Counted from the first letter of the stretch, positions 43,501 to 53,344 are shown. The stretch: DNA of 64,000 bases from Pectobacterium aroidearum (GCF_041228105.1 NZ_CP166097.1:1240001-1304000); one strand, 5' to 3'. Numbers and translations are program-made. The notes: generated by a model not told the origin, from the letters alone.

Positions 43501-44427
43501 ATGATGCCTGAACGTTTTTCTTCTCCATCCTCTCCCGATCCGCTACGCCGTCGTTTGCTGACGGCGCTGCTATTGTCGCCGCTGGTGTATTCGGCGGCGA
43601 GCAGAGGAGCCACAGCCACATTTCCCGATCTACACCGTATTGTAGCGCTGGAATGGTTGCCCGTTGAGCTGCTTCTGGCGTTAGGCATTACCCCCTTTGC
43701 GATCGCGGATAAGCATAACTATAACCTGTGGGTGAAAGAGCCTGCGCTGCCTGACTCGGTGATTGATGTGGGGCTGCGTACCGAGCCGAATCTGGAGTTG
43801 CTGACGCAGATTCGCCCGTCCATGATTCTTTACTCTGAAGGCTACGGCCCTTCGGTCGCGAAAATGTCCCGCATCTCTCCGATGCTGGGTTTTGGCTTTA
43901 GCAGCGAACAGGGTAAACCGCTAACGGCGGCACAGTCCTCGGTCATGAAACTGGCCGATGCGCTAAATATGAAGGCGGCAGGGGAACGGCACCTGACAGA
44001 GCTGGCGCAGTTTCTCCAGCAGGAAAAAATCACGCTTCAACCTTATACCCAGAGGCCGCTGTTGCTGATCACACTGGTCGATAGTCGCCATGTGTTGGTG
44101 ATTGGCAAGAACAGTCTTTTTCAGGAAGTGATGGATCATATCGGGATAGAAAATGCCTGGCGTGGTGAAACCAGCTTCTGGGGCAGTACGATTGTGGGTA
44201 TTGAAAGTCTGGCGGAGATCGGCGATGCCAACGTGCTCTGCTTCGAGCATGGCGATAGCACCATTATCGCGCAGCTTGATAAGAACCCGCTCTGGCAGGC
44301 GATGCCGTTTGTGCGTCAACGGCGTGTGCAACGCGTGCCTGCCGTCTGGCTGTATGGAGGGACGCTTTCGGCGATGCGCTTCTGCCGCGTATTGAATCAG
44401 GCCATGGAGGCGAGAAATCATGCCTAG
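43501..44427 (+). CDS. fhuD: FhuD, ferric hydroxamate periplasmic binding protein
   Basis: About 308-residue binding protein that receives ferric hydroxamates in the periplasm and docks on FhuB. The N-terminus RRRLLTALLLSPLVYSAAS is a signal with a twin-arginine-like RRRLL, as in E. coli FhuD. The body is a class III fold with VALEWLPVELLLALGITP (about 50-67), VIDVGLRTEPNLELL and SLFQEVMDHIGIENAW. The open frame runs back into fhuC, but the MMPERF start at 43501 gives the family layout; ATG 43504 is equally possible. It begins 16 bases after fhuC and overlaps fhuB by 8 bases. Confidence 0.94.
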   Translation: MMPERFSSPSSPDPLRRRLLTALLLSPLVYSAASRGATATFPDLHRIVALEWLPVELLLALGITPFAIADKHNYNLWVKEPALPDSVIDVGLRTEPNLELLTQIRPSMILYSEGYGPSVAKMSRISPMLGFGFSSEQGKPLTAAQSSVMKLADALNMKAAGERHLTELAQFLQQEKITLQPYTQRPLLLITLVDSRHVLVIGKNSLFQEVMDHIGIENAWRGETSFWGSTIVGIESLAEIGDANVLCFEHGDSTIIAQLDKNPLWQAMPFVRQRRVQRVPAVWLYGGTLSAMRFCRVLNQAMEARNHA

Positions 44428-46450
44428 CCCTCTGTCTGTCGGTTCCTCACACGCGCACCAGCGCGTTGGTCATCCTCTGGTGCTGCCAGTGGTCGTGATG
44501 GGTTTTCTGCTGATCGTGATGCTGGGAATGGGCAGCTACAATTTGCAGCAGCAATTACCAGTATCACAATGGGTTGTAGGGCTGACTCAGCCCGTTCAGG
44601 ACAATATGCAACAGCTTCTGTTTCATTACAGCCTGTTGCCACGCATGGTGCTGGCGCTGCTGATTGGGGCGGGGTTGGGGCTGTGCGGCGTGCTATTCCA
44701 GCAGGTCTTGCGTAATCCGCTGGCCGAGCCGTCAACGCTGGGGATTGCTACGGGCGCACAGCTCGGGATCACGGTCGTCACGCTGTGGGCGCTGCCTGGC
44801 GGTGCCGTGATCCAGCAGGCCGCAGCCATGATAGGGGCGCTTGTGGTTGGCGCGTTGGTTTTTGGCGTCGCCTGGGGTAAGCGTTTATCACCAGTGACGC
44901 TGATACTGGCGGGGCTGGTGCTGAGTTTCTACTGTAGCGCGGTCAATCAACTGCTGGTGCTCTTCCATCATGAGCAACTTCAGGGCTTATTCCTGTGGAG
45001 CAGCGGCGTACTAAACCAGCAAGACTGGAGCAATGTGCAGTTCGTGCTTCCACGTCTTCTGGTGTGTTTCTGTCTGGCGCTGCTTCTGATTCGCCCGCTA
45101 ACGCTGTTGGGGCTGGATGACGGCGTCGCGCGTAATCTGGGGCTTGGGCTGTCGCTGGCACGTCTGAGCGCGCTTGGGTTGGGGATTTTCCTGTGTGCGC
45201 AGTTGGTGAATGCGGCGGGCATTATTGGTTTTATCGGCCTATTTGCGCCGCTGTTGGCGAAAATGTTGGGCGCACGGCGTTTACTTCACCGTCTCTTATT
45301 AGCGCCGTTGCTCGGTGCGTTGCTGCTCGGTGTTGCCGATCAGGGCGTGATCTGGCTGAGCCGCGTGTGGCTTGACGTTCCAACGGGCGCAGCGACAGCG
45401 CTGATTGGTGCGCCGCTGCTGCTGTGGCTGCTGCCGCGTCTGCGCAATAGCGGCCAGCCCGCGATGATCGACAGTAACAGCACGCCGGCAGTTGAACGTC
45501 GCTTGTGGGGAACCTGGCTGGTACTTGGCATCATGCTGCTGGGAATCGTCGTGGGCGCAGCGCTGATGCTAGGGAAAGACGCACAAGGTTGGCAGTGGGG
45601 CGGCGGCGATGTGTTAGGGCAACTGCTCTCATGGCGCTGGCCGCGGGTGCTGGCGGCGCTCACGGCTGGCGTGATGCTGGCGGTCGCGGGAACGTTAATA
45701 CAGAAGCTGACGGGTAACCCGATGGGGAGTCCGGAAGTGCTGGGGATTAGTTCCGGTGCGTCGTTTGGCGTCATTATTTTGCTGTTCTTCGTTCCCGGTA
45801 ATGCGTTCGTGTGGCTGCTTCCGGCTGGTAGTGCAGGGGCGGCGTTGACGCTGCTGATCATGGTGATTATTGCCGGACGTGGTGGTTTCTCCACGCAGCG
45901 TATGCTGTTGGCTGGGATCGCGCTGAGCATGGCGTTCACCACCGTGATCGCGCTGCTGTTGGCCAGTGGCGATCCCCGCATGGGAACCGTGCTGACCTGG
46001 CTGTCGGGCTCAACCTACGCGGTCGAACCGGCAGACGCGATACGCACGGCGGTGATTGCCCTTCTGCTGCTATTGATTGTCCCGCTGTGCCAGCGCTGGC
46101 TGCGTATTCTGCCGCTTGGCACCACAACGGCCAGAGCACTTGGCGTGGCTGTCACGCCAGTTCGTCTGCTGGTTTTGCTCTTGGCATCGGTGCTGACCGC
46201 GATGGCAACGCTGATGGTCGGGCCGATGAGCTTTGTCGGGTTAATGGCTCCGCATATGGCGCGGATGCTGGGCTTTAACCGCGTGTTGCCGCAAATCGCC
46301 AGCTCGGCGTTGATTGGTGGCGCGCTGATGGTTATTGCGGACTGGTGCGGCCGAATGATCCTCTTTCCGGCACAGGTTCCGGCGGGGCTGCTCGCGACGT
46401 TTATCGGTGCGCCTTACTTTGTTTATCTGCTCCGCAAGCAGGTGAAATAA
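44420..46450 (+). CDS. fhuB: FhuB, ferric hydroxamate ABC importer permease (fused double-length)
   Basis: 676-residue permease made of two fused FecCD/BtuC-like halves (about 1-340 and 350-676), each with about ten membrane helices. Repeated motifs mark the halves: RMVLALLIGAGLGLCGVLFQ and RVLAALTAGVMLAVAGTLIQ, each followed by NP.a.P..LGI.tGA and later by LVNAAGIIGFIGLFAP / MVGPMSFVGLMAPH. Length is near E. coli FhuB (660). Its start overlaps the fhuD stop by 8 bases. A long hairpin follows 10 bases after the stop. Confidence 0.96.
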   Translation: MPSPLSVGSSHAHQRVGHPLVLPVVVMGFLLIVMLGMGSYNLQQQLPVSQWVVGLTQPVQDNMQQLLFHYSLLPRMVLALLIGAGLGLCGVLFQQVLRNPLAEPSTLGIATGAQLGITVVTLWALPGGAVIQQAAAMIGALVVGALVFGVAWGKRLSPVTLILAGLVLSFYCSAVNQLLVLFHHEQLQGLFLWSSGVLNQQDWSNVQFVLPRLLVCFCLALLLIRPLTLLGLDDGVARNLGLGLSLARLSALGLGIFLCAQLVNAAGIIGFIGLFAPLLAKMLGARRLLHRLLLAPLLGALLLGVADQGVIWLSRVWLDVPTGAATALIGAPLLLWLLPRLRNSGQPAMIDSNSTPAVERRLWGTWLVLGIMLLGIVVGAALMLGKDAQGWQWGGGDVLGQLLSWRWPRVLAALTAGVMLAVAGTLIQKLTGNPMGSPEVLGISSGASFGVIILLFFVPGNAFVWLLPAGSAGAALTLLIMVIIAGRGGFSTQRMLLAGIALSMAFTTVIALLLASGDPRMGTVLTWLSGSTYAVEPADAIRTAVIALLLLLIVPLCQRWLRILPLGTTTARALGVAVTPVRLLVLLLASVLTAMATLMVGPMSFVGLMAPHMARMLGFNRVLPQIASSALIGGALMVIADWCGRMILFPAQVPAGLLATFIGAPYFVYLLRKQVK

Positions 46451-46460
46451 CGATAACGCG

Positions 46461-46492
46461 GGCTGAGGCGGGAAGAAAAAACCGCCTCAGCC
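46461..46492. terminator. Long hairpin between fhuB and the LysE-type gene
   Basis: An 11-bp perfect stem GGCTGAGGCGG/CCGCCTCAGCC has an A-rich ten-base loop (T-rich on the minus strand). It sits between convergent genes and probably ends both transcripts, although no T run follows the stem. Confidence 0.65.
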
Positions 46493-46498
46493 GTGTGA

Positions 46499-47089
46499 TT
46501 AGCGGGAGAGATTGATGGCTTCAGCCAGCATCCAGCATGTGGTGAGTAGCAGAGAGAACGCCATAATGCCGTTGAAGGCTTTCAGTTTCCACGGTTCCTG
46601 AAGATGTTTGCCGATACGATCGCCGAGCGCTGCCCAGACTAAAACACAGGGCAGATTGAGTGCCATAAAGGCGATGACTGTGGTGAAAAGGCCACTGCTG
46701 GCGGTATAAAGCAGTGCGATGTTGCTGGCCATTAGCCAGGTCTTCGGGTTCACCGCTTGAAATAGCGTTCCTTGCAGTGCAGTCATCGGCTGTACTCGCC
46801 CTTGTAATTCCGGTGCCGATGAGCGCACGATTTTCCACGATAGCCACAGCAGATAGACGCACCCCAGCACGGTCAGAGGGAGGCGAATAACGCTCATCCA
46901 GCTCAGCAGAAGTTCCAGAGCCACACCCATCAGTGCCGTTTGTATCCCACAGCCAACGGTAATTCCCACCATCATCGGTAACGTACGACGCAGGCCAAAA
47001 TTGACGCCTGAGGTTGCCAGCAGCAGATTATTGGGGCCCGGCGTGATGGACATGACGGTGACGTAGCTGAAAAAAGAAGGGTCGAGCAT
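46499..47089 (-). CDS. LysE/RhtB family amino-acid exporter-like protein
   Basis: 196-residue inner-membrane protein with about six helices and the LysE N-terminal signature SITPGPNNLLLATSGVNFG (about 14-32), followed by GCVYLLWLSWKIV and the NPKTWLMA motif (about 115). Family members export amino acids or their derivatives; the substrate here is not predictable. The gene is divergent from the MocR-type regulator with 135 bases between, an arrangement that often means control by that regulator (inference). Confidence 0.88.
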   Translation of the reverse strand: MLDPSFFSYVTVMSITPGPNNLLLATSGVNFGLRRTLPMMVGITVGCGIQTALMGVALELLLSWMSVIRLPLTVLGCVYLLWLSWKIVRSSAPELQGRVQPMTALQGTLFQAVNPKTWLMASNIALLYTASSGLFTTVIAFMALNLPCVLVWAALGDRIGKHLQEPWKLKAFNGIMAFSLLLTTCWMLAEAINLSR

Positions 47090-47224
47090 GGTGTTATCCT
47101 GGTGATGGGGAAGAGCACTATAGTAGGCAGAAAAAATAAATGGTTACAGATACACAAAACGATTATTGTAATGGGTACAAATTGCATTAATCGTTAACTG
47201 TACTCATCGGCTGGCGGGGGAACT

Positions 47225-48685
47225 GTGTCCATCATCGACTCACAAGAAAGTACGCTCTATCAACAGCTCGCGGAAACCTTCGCCACGGCGATTCATCAAG
47301 GGACGTTAGCGCCGGGAAGCCGCTTGCCTTCTATTCGTCGCGTCGCCGGATCGCATCAGGTGAGTGTCAACACGGTGTTGAATGCCTGGCGTATTCTCGA
47401 AGATCGCGGGTTGATCGAAGCACGGCCACAGTCGGGCTATTTTGTTCGAGGTCGTCTGCCGTCGCTGACGGAAAGTAAGCCGCATCGTGCGCAGGTGATT
47501 GTGCCGGGCAGTGAGAAACTGGATCTGATTGATACCGTGTTTGCTGCCCAGACACACCCGGATTACACCAACATATCTCTGGCGTGCCCACAGCATGCCG
47601 ATTTCTATCCGACCGAAAAGATTAGCCGTATTACCGCTTCCCTATTGCGGCGACAGCCCGACCTGATTGGCCGTTATGCGCTACCTCCGGGCAGTGAGCG
47701 ACTGCGGCGCGAAGTGGCGCGGCGTGCGATGGATTTGGGCATGACCTTGACTCGTGAAGACATCACGATCACCCACGGCTGTATGGAGGCGCTACAGCTG
47801 GCACTGCGCACGGTGACGCAGCCGGGCGATTGTGTCGGGCTGGAAACGCCAACCTATTTTTATCTCTTTCCTCTGCTGGCCAGTCTGGGATTGAAAACGG
47901 TGGAGATTCCCACCGATCCACAACGCGGCCTCGCGCTGGATGCGCTGGAACTGCTGCTGTCAGAAGGGAGGCTACAGGCGATTATCGCGATGCCGAACGC
48001 ACAGAATCCACTAGGGTGCAGTATGACGCTGGAGGATAAAAAGCGGCTGGCAAAGCTGGTGAATGACTATCAGGTGCCGCTTATTGAGGATGGGTTATAC
48101 AGCGAACTTCAGTTTACCTGGCCGCTGTCGCCGACGGTGAAAGCCTTCGACCGCGAAGGCTGGGTGATTTACTGCTCCAGCTTCACGAAAACGCTGGCAC
48201 CGGATTTTCGCATTGGCTGGATGGCGTCGGGCCGTTTCCGTGCCAAAGTGGCGCGGCTGAAAGCGGTATCGTCAATGGCGGAATCGGCGCTGCTATCGGA
48301 AACACTGGCGCAGTTTCTGGAGTCCGGAGGTTACGATCACCATCTGCGTACGCTGCGCCGTCGCTATGCCGCACAGATGGATGAAGCACGTGGGCTGATC
48401 GCCCGACATTTCCCGCAGGGGACGCGGGCGACGCAGCCGCAGGGCGGTTTTGTCTTCTGGCTGGAGTTGCCGGGCGGGGTGGATGGTGTTGAATTGTTCC
48501 ATCGCCTGCTGCAAGAGCAGATTTGCGTCACGCCCGGCGAGCTTTACACGCTGAGCGGCCGCTGTAAGCACGGGCTTCGGCTATCGTGCTGCTACCCGTT
48601 TGATGAACGCTATACGTATGCACTTAAGCGCGCGGGGGCGCTGGCGTGTGAGATGAGCGGTATCGGGCCGGGTAGCGCAACGTAG
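47225..48685 (+). CDS. MocR-type transcriptional regulator (GntR helix-turn-helix plus aminotransferase-like domain)
   Basis: 486-residue fusion. An N-terminal GntR winged helix (about 10-75, LPSIRRVAGSHQVSVNTVLNAW) is followed by a fold-type I aminotransferase-like domain (about 110-470) that binds PLP. The PLP lysine is in YCSSFTKTLAPDFRIGW, and NPLG and DGLYSE correspond to cofactor-contact blocks. MocR proteins usually control a divergently coded neighbour, here a LysE-type exporter. The start is GTG 47225 (MSIIDSQESTLYQQL) with GGGGG upstream. Confidence 0.9.
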   Translation: MSIIDSQESTLYQQLAETFATAIHQGTLAPGSRLPSIRRVAGSHQVSVNTVLNAWRILEDRGLIEARPQSGYFVRGRLPSLTESKPHRAQVIVPGSEKLDLIDTVFAAQTHPDYTNISLACPQHADFYPTEKISRITASLLRRQPDLIGRYALPPGSERLRREVARRAMDLGMTLTREDITITHGCMEALQLALRTVTQPGDCVGLETPTYFYLFPLLASLGLKTVEIPTDPQRGLALDALELLLSEGRLQAIIAMPNAQNPLGCSMTLEDKKRLAKLVNDYQVPLIEDGLYSELQFTWPLSPTVKAFDREGWVIYCSSFTKTLAPDFRIGWMASGRFRAKVARLKAVSSMAESALLSETLAQFLESGGYDHHLRTLRRRYAAQMDEARGLIARHFPQGTRATQPQGGFVFWLELPGGVDGVELFHRLLQEQICVTPGELYTLSGRCKHGLRLSCCYPFDERYTYALKRAGALACEMSGIGPGSAT

Positions 48686-48707
48686 TCTTATCCCTATGAA
48701 CATCGCG

Positions 48708-49331
48708 TTATGGCGTGCCGTTGCGTCCCCAGGTCAGATAGCCTGCGCGCTCGCTTAAGCGCTCATAGTAGGCGCGAACGGCGGGATAGTCCGTGTGTTC
48801 CAGCGGCGTTTCATACCAGCGGTTTACCGATAGCCCAATGGGAATGTCGGCCAGCGTAAACGCTTGTCCTGCAACGTAGTGGCCGGTTCGCTCCAGTTGT
48901 TGATTCAAAATGCCCATGGTGCGCGACCAAAGATTGCAGGATGCCGTCAAGAGCTGGGGATCCTGATGGGCGGGAGACTGACGCACCAGCGACATAAAAG
49001 CGTAACGCCATGAAGGATTGAGCTCGTTAGCCTGCCAGTCGATCCATTGATCGACCGTCGCACGGCTGCGTGGATCCTGCGGGTAGAGCCAGGCGCCGTC
49101 CTTTGCGTTGGCGAGGTAACGTATAATCGCGTTCGATTCCCACATGACAAAATCGTCATCCTGAATAACCGGTATCATGGCATTAGGATTGAGCGCCAAA
49201 AACGCTGGTGATTGGGGTGACTGATAGCCCTCACCCCAGTCTTCTCGGTGAAAGGGAATCGCCAACTCATCGCACAGCCATAGCACTTTCCGAACGTTGA
49301 TCGACGATGTGCGCCCTAGAATTTTTAACAT
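48708..49331 (-). CDS. Glutathione S-transferase family protein
   Basis: 207-residue cytosolic GST-fold protein: an N-terminal thioredoxin-like domain ([20 protein letters not shown] with the likely active Ser near residue 10, then [22 protein letters not shown] with the cis-Pro and Glu-Ser glutathione site) and an all-helical C-terminal domain ending near [21 protein letters not shown]. The open frame extends to 49361, but the ATG at 49331 has GGAGAGG five bases upstream and starts at the domain edge. Substrate unknown. It converges with the MocR-type gene. Confidence 0.88.
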   Translation of the reverse strand: MLKILGRTSSINVRKVLWLCDELAIPFHREDWGEGYQSPQSPAFLALNPNAMIPVIQDDDFVMWESNAIIRYLANAKDGAWLYPQDPRSRATVDQWIDWQANELNPSWRYAFMSLVRQSPAHQDPQLLTASCNLWSRTMGILNQQLERTGHYVAGQAFTLADIPIGLSVNRWYETPLEHTDYPAVRAYYERLSERAGYLTWGRNGTP

Positions 49332-49445
49332 GACCTCTCCGCTATTTTCAGGAACAGACACTTACTCATAACCAATTTGAAACGGCTTGTCATTCTCAAA
49401 CGAGAATCCTGACGAAAAAAAGGGAGGAAGGGATAAATTGAGTCG

Positions 49446-49472
49446 CGACGGCGTCAGCGAGTGACGCCGTCG
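49446..49472 (-). terminator. Terminator-like hairpin after hemL
   Basis: An 11-bp perfect stem CGACGGCGTCA/TGACGCCGTCG has a five-base loop, 10 bases past the hemL stop. There is no clear T run on either side. Confidence 0.55.
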
Positions 49473-49481
49473 AGGTAAACG

Positions 49482-50762
49482 TTACAGGCGTGAGAAGCAG
49501 AGCTGTGCGGCTTCGATGGTGCGGTCGATGTCCTGTGGCGTATGCGCTAGCGACATAAAGCCCGCTTCAAAAGCGGACGGCGCGAGATAAACCCCTTCTT
49601 CCAGCATCATGTGGAAGAACAGCTTAAAGCGCTCGACGTCGCACTTCATCACATCCTGATAGCAGGTGACGCTCTCGGCATCCGTGAAGAACAGACCAAA
49701 CATACCGCCCGCCTGATTCACGACTAGCGGAATGTTTTCGGCTTTCGCGGCAGCTAGCAGGCCTTCTGCCAGCTGATTGGTCAACGCGGTGAGTTTTTCA
49801 TGGACACCGGGTTTTGCGACTTCCGTCAAACAGGCAAAGCCTGCCGCCATAGCAATCGGGTTGCCGGACAGTGTTCCCGCCTGATAAACCGGACCGGTCG
49901 GTGCCAGTGCCTGCATGACTTCACGCTTGCCGCCGAATGCGCCAACTGGCATGCCGCCGCCGATGATTTTCCCCAGACAGGTCAGATCCGGCACCACGCC
50001 GTAGTGCGACTGTGCACCCGCCAGTGCGACGCGGAAGCCGGTCATCACTTCATCGATGATGAACAGGGCACCAAACTCGTCGCACAGGGCGCGCAGGCCA
50101 GGAAGGAAATCCGGCAGCGGTGGAACGCAGTTCATGTTGCCTGCAACGGGTTCGACAATGATTGCAGCGATTTCGTCAGGGTATTGTTCAAACGCCGCGC
50201 GTACAGATGACAGATCGTTATAGACGCAGGTTAGCGTATGGCGGGCGAAATCAGCAGGAACGCCGGGAGAGTTCGGTTGACCCAGCGTCAGCGCGCCGGA
50301 ACCGGCTTTCACCAACAGGCAATCGGCGTGGCCGTGGTAGCAGCCTTCAAATTTAATGATTTTGTCGCGACCGGTGTAGCCACGTGCCAGACGAATTGCG
50401 CTCATGGTGGCTTCGGTGCCGGAGTTGACCATCCGCACCATGTCCATGCTGGGCACCAGCGAGGTCACCAGACGTGCCATCTGCACTTCCATTTCGGTCG
50501 GCGCGCCAAAACTCAGGCCGCGTTCTGCGGCGGCGATCACCACATCACGAATTGCCGGGTGATTGTGCCCCAGCACCATTGGACCCCACGATCCCACGTA
50601 ATCAATGTACGCTTGTTCGTCGGCGTCGTAGAGATAAGCGCCATCAGCCCGTTCGATGAACAGCGGGGTACCGCCGACGCCGTTAAAAGCACGAACGGGT
50701 GAGTTTACACCGCCGGGAATAAGTTGCTGTGCCGCAGCATACAGGCTTTCAGATTTGTTCAT
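49482..50762 (-). CDS. hemL: HemL, glutamate-1-semialdehyde 2,1-aminomutase
   Basis: 426-residue PLP enzyme that converts glutamate-1-semialdehyde to 5-aminolevulinate, the precursor of all tetrapyrroles. The PLP lysine is in [17 protein letters not shown] (about 265); [12 protein letters not shown] contains the cofactor Asp, and [21 protein letters not shown] the phosphate site. Length equals E. coli HemL (426). It lies between the GST and clcA, with clcA divergent. Confidence 0.97.
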   Translation of the reverse strand: MNKSESLYAAAQQLIPGGVNSPVRAFNGVGGTPLFIERADGAYLYDADEQAYIDYVGSWGPMVLGHNHPAIRDVVIAAAERGLSFGAPTEMEVQMARLVTSLVPSMDMVRMVNSGTEATMSAIRLARGYTGRDKIIKFEGCYHGHADCLLVKAGSGALTLGQPNSPGVPADFARHTLTCVYNDLSSVRAAFEQYPDEIAAIIVEPVAGNMNCVPPLPDFLPGLRALCDEFGALFIIDEVMTGFRVALAGAQSHYGVVPDLTCLGKIIGGGMPVGAFGGKREVMQALAPTGPVYQAGTLSGNPIAMAAGFACLTEVAKPGVHEKLTALTNQLAEGLLAAAKAENIPLVVNQAGGMFGLFFTDAESVTCYQDVMKCDVERFKLFFHMMLEEGVYLAPSAFEAGFMSLAHTPQDIDRTIEAAQLCFSRL

Positions 50763-50909
50763 TACGCGGTCCTGACTGGTCTTAATCGTAAAATGTAGGG
50801 GTATTCTAATAAACTGACCGCCGTTATGAAATCGCTGTATCAGCAGATGCGGGTCTCTTTGTCTTCTGTTCTGGTCAAATAGGCAGTTTTATCCTTAAGG
50901 GGTAACATA

Positions 50910-50939
50910 GTGACTCTTATTTCTCTTTTTTGGTTATGA
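50910..50939 (+). CDS. Nine-codon leader reading frame overlapping the clcA start
   Basis: GTG at 50910 is preceded by AAGGGG (50897-50902) with a seven-base gap, the best ribosome site in this region. It reads MTLISLFWL then TGA, and that TGA (50937-50939) overlaps the clcA ATG (50936-50938). This could couple clcA translation to the leader. Alternatively the start of clcA may have shifted by a frame change in the T6 run. No peptide evidence exists. Confidence 0.4.
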   Translation: MTLISLFWL

Positions 50940-52351
50940 CCGTTGTGATCAGACTTTCTACACCCGTTTCTTCTGCGGCGGAGCGCCGTGCTGCCATCGC
51001 ACAATTTATGCGGCGCGATAAAACCCCCGCGTTGATTCTTCTGCTGGCGGCGATAGTAGGAACGTTAACCGGGTTGGTCGGCGTGGCATTTGAACGTACG
51101 GTGAACTGGGTTATACAACAGCGAATGGCACTCTTGACGCATTTTCCTGAAAGCGGGGTGAGCTGGCTTGTTGCTGCGGCGGTGTCGGCTGTACTTGCGG
51201 TATGGGGATATTTTCTGGTTCGGCGATTCGCTCCAGAAGCGGGTGGATCGGGGATTCCCGAAATTGAAGGCGCGTTAGAAGAACTCAGACCGGTACGCTG
51301 GTGGCGCGTATTGCCCGTTAAGTTTTTTGGCGGTATTGGCACGCTCGGATCGGGAATGGTGCTAGGTCGTGAAGGCCCAACGGTGCAGTTGGGGGGAAAT
51401 ATTGGCGGCATGGTTGCGGACATGTTGCCCAAAAGACAGCAGGACGGGCGGCACTCATTGCTTGCTACCGGTGCGGCGGCCGGGCTATCCGCTGCCTTTA
51501 ATGCGCCGCTGGCCGGAATACTTTTTATTATTGAGGAAATGCGGCCTCAGTTCCGCTATAGCCTCATCTCAATTAAAGCGGTCTTCATCGGCGTCATTAT
51601 GTCGAGCATCGTATTTCGTCTCTTCAACGGCGAACAGGCTGTGATCGATATAGGGCAATTGCCTTCCGCACCGCTCAAGACGCTGTGGTTATATTTGGTG
51701 CTTGGGATTATTTTTGGCGTTGTCGGCGTGGTGTTTAATGCCCTGGTGTTACGTACTCAGGCGCTATTTTTGGCCTTCCACGGTAAACGGATGTCTCGCT
51801 TCCTGCTGGTCGGCGCACTGGCGGGCGGCCTCTGTGGCGTGCTGTCTATTGTTTTTCATGAAGCAACCGGAGGCGGGTTTACGCTTATTCCCCTTGCGGC
51901 GGCGGAGCATTACAGCATTAGTATGCTCTTTGTGATCTTTATAATCCGCGTCTTCATGACGCTGCTTTGTTTCGGATCGGGCGCGCCAGGGGGGATTTTT
52001 GCACCGATGTTGGCGTTGGGAACACTGCTTGGAGCTGCGTTTGGTATGGCGGCCAGTCAGTTGTTTCCTGATTATGCGATTGGCGCCAGTACGTTTGCTG
52101 TGGCGGGTATGGGGGCACTGTTCGCGGCATCGGTTCGTGCTCCGCTCACCGGCATCGTTCTGGTGTTGGAAATGACTGACAACTACCAGCTGATCTTACC
52201 CATGATCGTGACCTGTCTGGGCGCGACACTGTTGGCGCAGTTTCTGGGAGGGAAGCCGCTATATTCTTCTATTCTGGCGAGGACGCTGCAGCGACAGGCG
52301 GTGGCTGAGCAGGAGCAGCAGATTAATTCAACAATTTCTGTCAAATCTTGA
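50936..52351 (+). CDS. clcA: ClcA, H+/Cl- exchange transporter
   Basis: 471-residue two-proton-for-one... 2Cl-/1H+ antiporter (known stoichiometry for E. coli ClC-ec1) used in extreme acid resistance. Selectivity motifs: [12 protein letters not shown] (about 105), [12 protein letters not shown] with the gating Glu (about 145), [11 protein letters not shown] with the proton Glu (about 203), and [15 protein letters not shown] (about 350). Sequence is close to E. coli ClcA (473). A TTG 50930 and this ATG 50936 are in frame. ATG 50936 itself has no ribosome site and overlaps the leader stop, so translation may be coupled (see leader feature). erpA follows on the same strand. Confidence 0.95.
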   Translation: MTVVIRLSTPVSSAAERRAAIAQFMRRDKTPALILLLAAIVGTLTGLVGVAFERTVNWVIQQRMALLTHFPESGVSWLVAAAVSAVLAVWGYFLVRRFAPEAGGSGIPEIEGALEELRPVRWWRVLPVKFFGGIGTLGSGMVLGREGPTVQLGGNIGGMVADMLPKRQQDGRHSLLATGAAAGLSAAFNAPLAGILFIIEEMRPQFRYSLISIKAVFIGVIMSSIVFRLFNGEQAVIDIGQLPSAPLKTLWLYLVLGIIFGVVGVVFNALVLRTQALFLAFHGKRMSRFLLVGALAGGLCGVLSIVFHEATGGGFTLIPLAAAEHYSISMLFVIFIIRVFMTLLCFGSGAPGGIFAPMLALGTLLGAAFGMAASQLFPDYAIGASTFAVAGMGALFAASVRAPLTGIVLVLEMTDNYQLILPMIVTCLGATLLAQFLGGKPLYSSILARTLQRQAVAEQEQQINSTISVKS

Positions 52352-52430
52352 ACGTTTTCGCAGACTGCCGGATAATAAGCGTATGAATATGGGTCTATCA
52401 CCTGATAAGCCCTGAGTTGGGAGTAAAAAT

Positions 52431-52778
52431 ATGAGCGACGATATAGCAGCACTGCCTCTGCAATTTACTGATGCAGCGGCAAGCAAGGTGAAAAACCTGA
52501 TTGCTGATGAAGAAAACCCAGAGCTGAAACTGCGCGTGTATATCACGGGTGGCGGCTGTAGCGGCTTCCAGTACGGTTTTACCTTTGATGATCAAATCAA
52601 CGACGGCGATATGACCATTGAGAAGCAAGGGGTGTCGCTGGTGGTTGACCCGATGAGCCTGCAATATCTGGTTGGCGGTGCGGTGGATTATACCGAAGGG
52701 CTGGAAGGTTCTCGCTTTGTCGTGACGAATCCGAATGCGAAATCCACCTGTGGCTGTGGTTCCTCTTTCAGCGTCTGA
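52431..52778 (+). CDS. erpA: ErpA, A-type iron-sulfur cluster carrier
   Basis: 115-residue A-type carrier that passes Fe-S clusters to apoproteins such as IspG, essential for isoprenoid synthesis in E. coli. The three cluster Cys are in [14 protein letters not shown] (about 43) and STCGCGSSF (about 107 and 109) at the C-terminus. Preceded by GGGAGT. A terminator follows. In E. coli yadS lies between erpA and btuF; here that gene is absent. Confidence 0.96.
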   Translation: MSDDIAALPLQFTDAAASKVKNLIADEENPELKLRVYITGGGCSGFQYGFTFDDQINDGDMTIEKQGVSLVVDPMSLQYLVGGAVDYTEGLEGSRFVVTNPNAKSTCGCGSSFSV

Positions 52779-52812
52779 TCCCGCATTGCGGTGATGGGCC
52801 GACTAAGAAAAC

Positions 52813-52848
52813 AAAAACCGTGTCTTGTTCCCAAGACACGGTTTTTTT
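52813..52848 (+). terminator. Terminator of erpA
   Basis: A perfect 15-bp stem AAAAACCGTGTCTTG/CAAGACACGGTTTTT has a four-base loop and a T run. The ERIC begins directly after it. Confidence 0.93.
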
Positions 52849-52850
52849 AT

Positions 52851-52975
52851 ATGCCCGTCATACTTCAAACTGCTTGTGCGTTGGCTGCCCTTACTCACCC
52901 CAGTCACTTACCTGTGTAAGCTCCTGGGGATTCGCTCGGTTGCCGCCTTCATGCAACTCGAATTATTTAGGGCAT
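52851..52975. repeat. ERIC element, full length
   Basis: From ATGCCCGTCATACTTCAAAC to CTCGAATTATTTAGGGCAT, about 125 bp, with core CTCACCCCAGTCACTTACC / GTAAGCTCCTGGGGATTC matching classic ERIC. It lies directly after the erpA terminator. Confidence 0.92.
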
Positions 52976-53041
52976 AGTAAACCAGCAATTTGTCACAAGA
53001 GGCGCTAATTAAAAGAATACGCCGCGTATTTTTTACTGTGA

Positions 53042-53320
53042 TTACCATTCAACCGTAATCAGACGCGTTTCCGGACTCTGCGTAGTTTTTGCCGCAGAAG
53101 CAGAAAGTTTTGCCTGATCGATCTGAATACGTGACTCAGTAATCTTAGGTTGTGGGGCAGAGGCTACGTTACATGTCATTTGATATTGGCCGGATTGAGG
53201 CGTTACGCCGCACGCCGGTAGTATCGTCAGTTGAGCGTTAATTTGCCCACCCTGATTCCCTGCATATGCCGTGGTACAGGCTACCATCAGTAAGCCCGCG
53301 TAAAGCAACGCATTTTTCAT
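53042..53320 (-). CDS. Small secreted protein of unknown function
   Basis: 92-residue protein with a clear signal peptide (MKNALLYAGLLMVACTTAYA, cleavage AYA/GNQ). The mature part has two Cys (PACGVTP and MTCNVA, 15 residues apart) that could form one disulfide. The segment GGQINAQLTILPACGV resembles the start of fimbrial or YehE-like (DUF2574) small periplasmic proteins; that likeness is from memory and weak. The start has AGGT upstream. It is flanked by an ERIC and by a gap before btuF. Not recognised with certainty. Confidence 0.6.
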   Translation of the reverse strand: MKNALLYAGLLMVACTTAYAGNQGGQINAQLTILPACGVTPQSGQYQMTCNVASAPQPKITESRIQIDQAKLSASAAKTTQSPETRLITVEW

Positions 53321-53344
53321 AGTTAAAGCTACCTGGTGTTAAAG

